A stretch of DNA of 64,000 nt from Variovorax sp. ZS18.2.2 (lineage in GTDB: Bacteria > Pseudomonadota > Gammaproteobacteria > Burkholderiales > Burkholderiaceae_C): the NCBI RefSeq assembly GCF_024701975.1, contig NZ_JANLNM010000007.1:62001-126000 (forward strand), in the 5' to 3' direction. Both the position numbers and the translations under genes were made by a program. The notes beneath the pieces were generated by a model. The model was not told the DNA's origin. It did not search any database and worked only from the letters and a program-made list of their open reading frames with translations. The number at the start of each line of letters is the position of its first letter. Position 1 is the stretch's first letter. Shown in pieces: positions 16,451 through 25,600 of this stretch.

Positions 16451-19294
16451 ATGAAAGCCAGCAAGACCCCTGCCCTCCCCAAGCGCCGCCAGGCCGAAGA
16501 CCAGCCACTGATCGACGACATCCGGCTGTTGGGCCGGATCCTCGGCGACGTGATCCGGGAGCAGGAAGGAGACGAAACCTATGCGTTGGTGGAAAAGATC
16601 CGCACCCTGTCCGTGGCCTTTCGCCGCGACGCCGACCATGCGGCCGACCGCGCGCTCAAGAACCTGCTCAAGGGCCTGAGCGCCGCCGAAACGGTGCGCG
16701 TGATCCGCGCCTTCACCTATTTCAGCCACCTGGCCAATCTCGCGGAAGACCGCCACCAGATCCGCCGCCGCACCGAGGCCGATCGCGAAGGCGTGCTGGC
16801 CGACGGCGACCTGCAGACCGCCCTCGCCCGCATCCGCAAGGCCGGCGTGAAGCCCGACGAGATCGTCGCCTCGCTCGCCCACAGCTATGTGTCGCCCGTG
16901 CTCACCGCGCACCCGACTGAAGTGCAGCGCAAGAGCATCCTCGACGCCGAGCGCGCGATTGCCTTGCTGCTCACCGCGCGCGACGAGATCAGGCTGCGCC
17001 AGAACGCCTACGCCGGCGGCAAGGACGCGCTCTCGCCCATCGAACTCGCCGACAACGAAACGCAGATGCGCACCCGCGTCACCCAGATCTGGCAGACGCG
17101 CCTCCTGCGCTTTTCCAAGCTCACGGTGGCCGACGAAATCGAGAACGCGCTGAGCTACTACGAAGCCACGTTCCTGCGCGAGATTCCGCGTGTCTACGCC
17201 GATCTCGAGAATGCGCTGGCGCACGGCGGCGCCACGCCGTCGGTCGCGACCTTCCTGCGCATGGGCCAGTGGATCGGCGGCGATCGCGACGGCAATCCCA
17301 ACGTCACCGCCGAAACGCTCGAGTACGCGCTGCGCCGCCAGTGCGAACTGGCGCTGCGCCACTACCTCACCGAAGTGCACTACCTGGGCGGCGAACTCTC
17401 GCTCTCGGCCACACTGGTGGATGTGTCGGTCGAGATGCAGGGCCTGGCCGAACGCTCGCCCGATACCAACGAACACCGCAAGGACGAGCCCTATCGCCGT
17501 GCGCTCACCGGCGTGTACGCGCGCCTTGCAGCCACGCTGCGCGAACTCACCGGCGGTGAGGCCGCGCGCCATGCTGTCGCGCCGCAGAACCCGTACACCA
17601 AGGCCGAAGAATTCCTTGCCGACCTGCGCACCGTGGAAGAGTCGCTCGACGAAAAGCACGGCAGCGTGCTCGCGGCACAGCGGCTGCGTCCGCTGATCCG
17701 CGCGGTGGAGGTGTTCGGCTTCCATCTCGCCACGGTCGACCTGCGCCAAAGCTCCGACAAGCACGAGGCGGTGATCGCCGAGCTGCTCGCCACCGCGCGC
17801 ATCGAGCCGTCTTACGCGTCGCTCGCCGAAGAGGCCAAACAGACGCTGCTGCTCAAGCTGCTCGATGACGCGCGTCCGCTGCGCGTGCCCGATGCCGACT
17901 ATTCGCCGCTCGCGAAAAGCGAACTGGCCATCTTCGCCGCCGCCCGCACCGCGCGGGCGCGCTACGGCGCCGCGGCCATCCGCCACTACATCATCAGCCA
18001 CACCGAAACGGTGAGCGACCTGCTCGAAGCGCTGCTGCTGCAAAAGGAAGTGGGGCTCCTGCGTGGCGCGATGGCGACCAACGCGGTGTGCGACCTGATC
18101 GTCGTGCCGCTGTTCGAGACCATCGAAGACCTGCGCAACGCCGCGCCGATCGTGCGCGCCTTCTATGCGCTGCCGAACATCCAGGCACTGATCGAGCGCT
18201 CGGGCGCCGAGCAGGACGTGATGCTCGGCTACAGCGACAGCAACAAGGACGGCGGCATCTTCACCAGCAACTGGGAGCTGTACCGCGCAGGCATCGCGCT
18301 TGTGTCGCTCTTCGACGAGCTCAACAAGAAGAAGGCCAACCCCATTCGCCTGCGCATGTTCCATGGCCGTGGCGGCACGGTCGGACGCGGCGGCGGTCCG
18401 AGCTACCAGGCGATCCTCGCGCAGCCGCCGGGCACGGTGCGCGGCCAGATCCGTCTCACGGAGCAAGGCGAAGTCATCGGCTCCAAGTACGCCAACCGCG
18501 AGATCGGCCGGCGCAACCTGGAGACGCTGGTGGCCGCCACGCTGGAGGCCACGCTGCTGCCGCAGGGCAAGTCGGCGCCCGCCACTTTTCTCTCGGCCGC
18601 GGGTGAACTCTCGAGCGCGAGCATGGCCGCGTACCGCAAGCTGGTGTACGAGACCCCCGGCTTCGGCGACTACTTCTTCGGCTCCACGCCGATCCGCGAG
18701 ATCGCCGAACTCAACATCGGATCGCGCCCCGCATCGCGCAACCCGAGCCACAAGATCGACGACCTGCGCGCGGTGCCGTGGAGCTTCAGCTGGGGCCAGT
18801 GCCGGCTCACGATTCCGGGCTGGTTCGGCTTCGGTTCGGGCGTGGAGCAGTTCCTCGCCGCGGCCGGCAACGCCGCGGGCAAGAAGGAACGCGTGGCACT
18901 GCTGCAGCGCATGTACGCGCAGTGGCCGTTCTTTCGCACGCTGCTGTCGAACATGGACATGGTGCTCGCCAAGAGCGACCTCGCGCTGGCCTCGCGCTAC
19001 GCCGAACTGGTGACCGACCGCAAGCTGCGCCAGAAGGTGTTCTCGATGATCGATGCCGAATGGCATCGCACCTCGGACGCGCTCACGCTCATCACGGGCG
19101 CCAAGCAGCGGCTCGAGGGCAATGCGGAGATGCAGCGCTCGGTGCGGCATCGCTTCCCGTACATCGATCCGCTGCATCACCTGCAGGTGGAATTGATGCG
19201 GCGCTATCGCGCAGGTGATGGCGGCGAGCGGCTGCAGCGCGGGATTCACATTTCGATCAACGGGGTGGCGGCGGGTCTGCGCAACACGGGCTGA
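16451..19294 (+). CDS. ppc: Phosphoenolpyruvate carboxylase
   Basis: A 947-residue PEP carboxylase, which adds bicarbonate to PEP to make oxaloacetate and refill the citric acid cycle. Active-site motifs are intact: LTAHPTEVQRKS with His154 (E. coli His138), GYSDSNKDGG, FHGRGGTVGRGGGP with the catalytic Arg around 640, and the C-terminal INGVAAGLRNTG, the typical family end. Length is slightly above the 883 residues of E. coli, mainly through the N-terminus. An AGGA site (16436-16439) lies 11 bases before the ATG. Divergence from hemC is common in Burkholderiales. Confidence 0.97.
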   Translation: MKASKTPALPKRRQAEDQPLIDDIRLLGRILGDVIREQEGDETYALVEKIRTLSVAFRRDADHAADRALKNLLKGLSAAETVRVIRAFTYFSHLANLAEDRHQIRRRTEADREGVLADGDLQTALARIRKAGVKPDEIVASLAHSYVSPVLTAHPTEVQRKSILDAERAIALLLTARDEIRLRQNAYAGGKDALSPIELADNETQMRTRVTQIWQTRLLRFSKLTVADEIENALSYYEATFLREIPRVYADLENALAHGGATPSVATFLRMGQWIGGDRDGNPNVTAETLEYALRRQCELALRHYLTEVHYLGGELSLSATLVDVSVEMQGLAERSPDTNEHRKDEPYRRALTGVYARLAATLRELTGGEAARHAVAPQNPYTKAEEFLADLRTVEESLDEKHGSVLAAQRLRPLIRAVEVFGFHLATVDLRQSSDKHEAVIAELLATARIEPSYASLAEEAKQTLLLKLLDDARPLRVPDADYSPLAKSELAIFAAARTARARYGAAAIRHYIISHTETVSDLLEALLLQKEVGLLRGAMATNAVCDLIVVPLFETIEDLRNAAPIVRAFYALPNIQALIERSGAEQDVMLGYSDSNKDGGIFTSNWELYRAGIALVSLFDELNKKKANPIRLRMFHGRGGTVGRGGGPSYQAILAQPPGTVRGQIRLTEQGEVIGSKYANREIGRRNLETLVAATLEATLLPQGKSAPATFLSAAGELSSASMAAYRKLVYETPGFGDYFFGSTPIREIAELNIGSRPASRNPSHKIDDLRAVPWSFSWGQCRLTIPGWFGFGSGVEQFLAAAGNAAGKKERVALLQRMYAQWPFFRTLLSNMDMVLAKSDLALASRYAELVTDRKLRQKVFSMIDAEWHRTSDALTLITGAKQRLEGNAEMQRSVRHRFPYIDPLHHLQVELMRRYRAGDGGERLQRGIHISINGVAAGLRNTG

Positions 19295-19316
19295 TTAGGC
19301 TTCGGCCACCAAAGAC

Positions 19317-19339
19317 AGAGGGCGCCTTGTGCGCCCTCT
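19317..19339 (+). terminator. Hairpin after ppc (probable terminator without U-tract)
   Basis: AGAGGGCGC and GCGCCCTCT form a perfect 9-base-pair stem with a CTTGT loop, 22 bases after the ppc stop. No T-run follows, so it may stop polymerase only weakly, assist Rho, or protect the 3' end of the ppc message. Confidence 0.6.
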
Positions 19340-19459
19340 CCTACGTGAATAGGCGCCAATGAGGAACCCGTAAGGTCAATTAAACAGGTACGGTCGGATA
19401 CGTTCACAGTTCTCGCAATCGCGCGGCAGCTCGAAGTCGTTTCACAGGAGCCCGTTGCA

Positions 19460-19678
19460 ATGTCCGTCCCGCAGTCCCTTACCCATTCGCAAGTCGATTT
19501 CGTCAACGACGATTTCGAAGCCCTGGCTTCCCACATGCGCCACTGCGCGCGCGCCCACGGCCGATGGTTCTCGGTGCGAAGCCACATGCAACGTGTGCGC
19601 GCACTCGCTGCGGGCCGCATCGTCACGATGGCCTGCATGGCCGCGGTTCTAGTCATCGGTCTCTTTGCGATCGCTTGA
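19460..19678 (+). CDS. Small membrane protein coupled to the glucan synthase gene
   Basis: A 72-residue protein I do not recognise. Residues 1-48 are polar and Arg/His-rich; residues about 53-71 form one hydrophobic helix, so it is probably an inner-membrane protein with its N-terminus in the cytoplasm. An AGGAG ribosome-binding site (19446-19450) sits 9 bases before the ATG, which supports real translation. Its TGA (19676-19678) overlaps a TTG in the frame of the very large glucan synthase. Translating this protein may therefore deliver ribosomes to the synthase start. It could be a regulatory or structural partner of the synthase, or only a leader for coupling. No catalytic motif is visible. 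Confidence 0.65.
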   Translation: MSVPQSLTHSQVDFVNDDFEALASHMRHCARAHGRWFSVRSHMQRVRALAAGRIVTMACMAAVLVIGLFAIA

Positions 19679-22600
19679 GCGCCGCAGCCGTCGTCGACCG
19701 CCTCCAGGGGCTCAGTCACTACGCCCGGACCCTGCTTCTGGGTCCGCATGACCCGGTAGCCCTTCCGATCCGCGCCGAACTCTTCGGCGCCCAACGTTTC
19801 GAGCAGCATGGCCACAGCCTCGCGCGCGCGCAGGTGGTGGAAGAAGACCGCCGCCGCGCCGGCGAAGGCGCGCCGTTCTTTCCGCGCGTTGACGAAAACC
19901 TCGAGTCGCTGCGCGCCGCCTTCGACTACATCGCGCGGATCTCGCAGAGCGGGCGCTATGTGTCGCCGGCGGCCGAATGGCTGCTCGACAACTTCCACCT
20001 CGTCGAGGCGCAGCTCCAGCAGATTCACGACGGCGTGCCGCGCAGCTATTACGCGCGCCTGCCCAAGCTGGCGACGCCCCCGCTCGCGGGCCTGCCGCGC
20101 GTGTACGGCATTGCGTGGGCCTATGTGGCGCACACCGACAGCGTGCTCAACAAGACGCTGTTCACCGCCTTCCTCAACGCCTACCAGGACATCGACGAAC
20201 TCACGCTCGGCGAACTCTGGGCGCTGCCCACCACCTTGCGCGTGGTGCTGCTCGAAAACCTGCGCCGCGTGGCCGAGAGCATTGCCGAGAACAAGGTCGC
20301 GCGCGAAATCGCGCATGCCGCCTGGGATGCCGCGCCGCATCTCTCGGCGCAGGACCTCGACGTGCTCTACCGCGCGCTGCAGAGCCACGGCCTGCAGGAC
20401 AACTACCTCACGCAGCTCTGGCAGCGACTGCCGGTCGAGCACGGCGAGAACATGCCCGCGCTCGTGCGCTGGACCGAGCAGCACTGCCCCAACGGCCCGG
20501 CGCTGATCAACGACGCGCAGAACGCGCAAGCGGCCGCCAACCTCACGGTGGGCAACATCATCACCACGCTGCGCATGATCGGCCAGGTCGAGTGGAGCGA
20601 CCTGATCGAGCCGGTCAGCCGGTCGCTGCGTGTGCTGCGCGAACTGCCCAGCTTTGCGAGCGAAAGCGAACGCACGCGCCAGCAGATCACGCATGCGATG
20701 GAGCGGGTGGCGCGCGACACCGAACAGCCCGAGCGCGAAGTGGCCGAGGCCGTGGTGCGCATGGCCGCGAGCGCGCCGGCCGACGATGCCGCGGCGGAAA
20801 CCGACCGTGCCGACGGCACCGCGGGCTATTACCTCTTCGGACAAGGCCGCCCGGCGCTGATCGCCGCACTGGCGTCCGACGGGCAGGCGGGCCGCAACGG
20901 CCGCGCGGTTCATGGCCGGTCGCCGGGGAGCCATCGCAGCTGGCGCCTGCCCGTGTACCTGTCGGCCGTCGCCGTGGGCACCGCATTGCTGCTGTTCGCC
21001 GTGGCGCGCGGCCTCGCGCACCGCGGTGACTGGACCACCGTGGTCGCACTGGTGCTGCTCGCATGGCCGCTCTCCGAGGCGCTGATCGCGCTGGCGCAGC
21101 GGATCATGGCGGAGTCGGTGCGCGTGCAGGCCCTGCCGCGCCTGGACTTCGCGACCGGCATTCCCGAGCGGCACCGCGCGCTCGTCGTCATTCCCACCTT
21201 GCTGACCTCGACTGCGAGCAACGCACAGCTTGCGCACCGCCTCGAACTGCACTGGCTCGCCAACCGAGAGCAGCATGCGCAGTTCGCGTTGCTGACCGAC
21301 TGGGCCGACGCCCCGCTGGCCTCGCTGCCCGAAGACGCACCGCTGCTAGCCGACGCCATCGAGCGCATCGCCGCGCTCAACGCGAAGTACCCCGCAGCCG
21401 ACGGCGCCGCGCCGCGCTTCCTCGTGCTGCATCGCCCGCGCACCTGGAGCGACACCGAAGAGCGCTGGATGGGCTGGGAGCGCAAGCGCGGCAAGCTAGA
21501 GATGCTGATGCGCCTGCTGGCGAGCGGCGATGCCAGCGGCTTCCTGCCGCTCGCGCCGGGCCAGCAACTCGCCCCCGGCCGCACGCCTTATGTGCTGACC
21601 CTCGACAGCGACACGGGCCTGCCGCCCGGCGCCTTGCGCGACCTGGTCTCGATCGCAGCGCATCCGCTCAACGCACCCGAGGTGGATGCGCAAAGCCGCC
21701 GCGTCGTCGCGGGCTTCGGCATCCTGCAGCCGCGCATCGTCACGCCGTTTCCGATGCGCAACGAGCGCTCGCTCTTCCACTGGATGTTCGCCGGCCAGTG
21801 CGGGCTCGACCCGTACGGCAGTGGCGCCTCCGACATCTATCAGGACGTGTTCGGCAGCGGCTCCTTCACCGGCAAGGGCCTCCTGAACGTGCGCGCGGTC
21901 CACGCCACGCTGAACCAGCGCATCCCCGACAGCGCGGTGCTGAGCCACGACCTGCTCGAAGGCACGGTCGCGCGCTGCGCGATGGTGAGCGACGTCGTGC
22001 TGATCGAAGACCATCCGCACCACGCCGGCGTGGCCGCCTCGCGCGTGCACCGCTGGGTGCGCGGCGACTGGCAGCTGCTGCCGCTGATGTGGCGCGCGCG
22101 GCGCTTCGGCATCGATGCGCTCGGCCTCTGGAAGATGGGCGACAACCTGCGCCGCTCGCAGGTGGTGCCCGCCTCTTTCGCGCTGCTGGTGCTCGTGATC
22201 TTTACGCAGGCCATGCCGCTCGGCTGGGCGTTGGCAGCCGTCGGCTCGGCGCTCACGCTCGGGCCGCTGCTCGGCGCGCTGGCCGGGCTGGTGCCGACGC
22301 GGCGCGCCATCGAGTTGCGCCACTTCTTCGATGTGGGCGCGGTCGAATTGCTGCGCGCGATGTCCGGGGCGGCCTGGCAGTTCGTGCAGCTGGCAGCGCA
22401 GACGCGGCTGCTGCTCGACGCGGCGTTTCTCGCGACGTGGCGGCTGGTCGTGAGTCGCAAGCACCTGCTGCAATGGACCACCGCCGCGCAGGCGCAGGCG
22501 CAGTCCAGCCAGCAGTTGCTGCCGTTCCTGCGCGGGGGCGCTTTCAGCAGCGTGGTCTGCCTCGCGCTCGCCATCGCGGCGCACTGGAGCGCGTACCCGG

Positions 22601-25600
22601 TGATCGGCCCGCTGCTGTTCGTCGTCTGGGCGCTCGCGCCTGTCGCCGCGTGGTGGAGCAGCCGCGTCGATGCCGAGGTGCCCGATCTGCTGAATGCCGA
22701 ACAGCGCAGCTACCTCGAAAAGCTGGCGCACGACACCTGGCGGTTCTTCGAGCATGTGGTCGGCCCCGACGACAACCACCTGCCGCCCGACAACCTGCAG
22801 CTGGAGCCGCAGCCCACCATCGCCCATCGCACCTCGCCGACCAACATCGGCATGTACCTGCTGGCGGCGTGTTGCGCGCGCGAGTTCCGCTGGATCGACA
22901 CCGCCGCGCTGCTCGCCCGCATCGGCGCCACGCTCGACACCGTCGACCGCATGCAGAAGCACCAGGGCCACCTGTTCAACTGGTACGACACGCAGACGCT
23001 CAAGCCGCTGCCGCCGGACTACGTCTCCAGCGTGGACAGCGGCAACTTCGCGGGCCACCTCGTGGCGGTGGCGCAGGCTTGCCGCGCCTTTTCAGAGGAG
23101 GGCTGCGAGAGCCACGAAGCACCCGCGCTCGAAGCGCTCGCGCAACGCTGCGACGCGCTGCACGCCGGCATGGATTTCAGCGGCCTCTACGACGCCAAGC
23201 GGCACCTGTTCCACATCGGCCTGCGCGTCGAGGAGAACGTGCTCGACGCGAGCTACTACGACCTGCTGGCCTCCGAATCGCGTCTCCTGAGCTTTCTGGC
23301 GATTGCCAAGGGCGATGTGCCACGCCGCCACTGGATGGCGCTGGGCCGGCCGTTCCTGCTCGTGGGCTTCGCGCCCAGCCTCAAGTCGTGGTCGGGCTCG
23401 ATGTTCGAGTACCTGATGCCGGCGCTCGTGATGTCCGAGCCAGAAGACGGCCTGCTGCAGGTCGCCAACAGCGCGGCCATCGCCGAGCAACAAGCCTTCG
23501 GCCGCGCGCAGAACCTGCCGTGGGGCGTTTCGGAATCGGCCTACTTCGCGCAGGACCACTCGCTCGCCTATCAGTACTCACCCTTCGGCGTGCCGCGCCT
23601 CGCGCTGCGCCGCACACCGCCCACCGACCGCGTGTTGGCGCCCTACGCGAGCGTGATGGCTGCGCTGCTGGCCCCCGCAGCAGCGGTGACCAATCTCGAA
23701 CGGCTCGAATCGCTCGGCGCGCGCGGCGAGTTCGGCTTTCACGACGCGGTGGACTTCACCACCTCGCGCCAGGCCGAGGGGCAGGAGTTCACCGTGGTGC
23801 GCAACTTCATGGCGCACCACCAGGGCATGTCGCTGGTGGCGCTGTGCAACGTGCTGTGCGCCGACGGGCCGCGCCGCTGGTTCGGCAGCGCCGCGCTGGT
23901 GCAGGCGCACGAATCGCTGCTGCACGAGCGCACGCCGCGGCAGATCATCGGCAGCGCCGATCCGCGCACGCCGCCCGAGCCCAGCCAGACCGAACTCGCG
24001 CCGCTGTTCCAGCCGCGCCTGGTCGATCCGATGGCGGCCGGCTTCCAGCCCACGCACCTGCTCTCGAACGGCCGCTACACGGTGGCGCTGCGCGCCAACG
24101 GCGCGGGCGTGAGCCGCTGGCGCTCGTTCAACGTGACGCGCTGGCGCGACGACCCGCTGCGCGACAGCCACGGCACCTTCTTCTACATCCGCGACGAGGG
24201 ACAGCGCGAACTCACCTCGCTCACCGCCCTGCCCGCGCCCGGCGCCGATTGGCTCTACCGCACCCGCTTCCTCGCCGACCAGGTGCAGTTCGACGCGGCC
24301 GGCCCCGGCCTGCAGGTGCGCACCACGGTGCTGATCAGCCCCGAGGACGATACGGAGCTGCGCAACATCACGCTGCACAACTCGGGCGACGAGACGCGCA
24401 CGCTCGAGCTCATTTCGTACTTCGAACCGGTGCTCTCGAACCCCAAGGCCGACGAGGCGCATCCGGCCTTCGCCAACCTGTTCGTCGAGTCGCGCTGGGA
24501 ACCCGCATGGCGTGCGCTCCTGATGTCGCGCAAGCCCCGGCTGCACGGCGACCCGGTGGTGGCTGCCGCGCACTTCGTCGCCTCGGTCGATGCGCATGTG
24601 CTTTCCATCGACTGCATGACCGACCGGCGCGCCTTCATCGGCCGCAACCGCTCGCTCGCGAGCCCCGCGCTCGATGCCCAGCCGCTGCACATCAACGGCA
24701 CGCCGGTGAATGGCCTGGACCCCATCGCGTGCCTGCGCGTGCGCCTGTCGATCGCACCCGGCGCCACCGCGCGACTGAGCTTCGCGACCGCCGCCGACGA
24801 GAGCATCGAGGCACTGATGCCCAGCATCGACCGCTACCTGCAGCCGATGCACGTGGAGCGCGCCACGCGCATGGCCGCCACGCTGGCGCAGGTGCGGCTG
24901 CGCGACCTGAGCATCGCGCCCGCGCAGAACCTCGCGCTGCAGGACCTCACGACCATCCTCACCTACACCACGCCGCGCGTGATGAAGGACCGTGGGCTCA
25001 TCGACCTGCGGCAGATCTGGCGCTTCGGCATCTCGGGCGACAAGCCCATCGTGCTGGTCTACATCCATTCGATGAACGGCATGGGGCTCATCAACACGCT
25101 GCTGCGCGCGCAGCCGTGGTGGGGCTTCGGCGGCGTGGCCTGCGACCTGGTGGTGCTCAACAGCGAGCCCAATTCGTACCTGATGCCGCTGCAGCGCGAG
25201 ATCGAGACCCTGCGCACCCGCGTGCAGCAGCAGACCCAGAACAGCTTTCCGCGCAACGACACGGCCGGCTTCTACCTGCTGCGCGACCACGAGGTGGCGC
25301 CGTCGGAGAAGGCTGCGCTCTCCAGCCTGGCGCGCGTGGTGTTCACGGCCGACGGGCGCGCGCTCGAAGTGCAGGTGGCCGTGTTGCACGAAGCGCGCAG
25401 CCCGACGATTGCCGACGACAGCAGCGCGCCGGTGCCGCAGCGCACGCCGCTCCTGATGCGCTCGGCCGCGGCCCAATCTGCGCAACCCGCGACGACGCCG
25501 ATGACGGCGCCCGCCGGCCGCTTCGACGCGGAGAGCGGCGAGTTCCGCTTCGACGTCGACATGGACAACCGCACGCCGCGCCCCTGGGTCAACGTGATTG

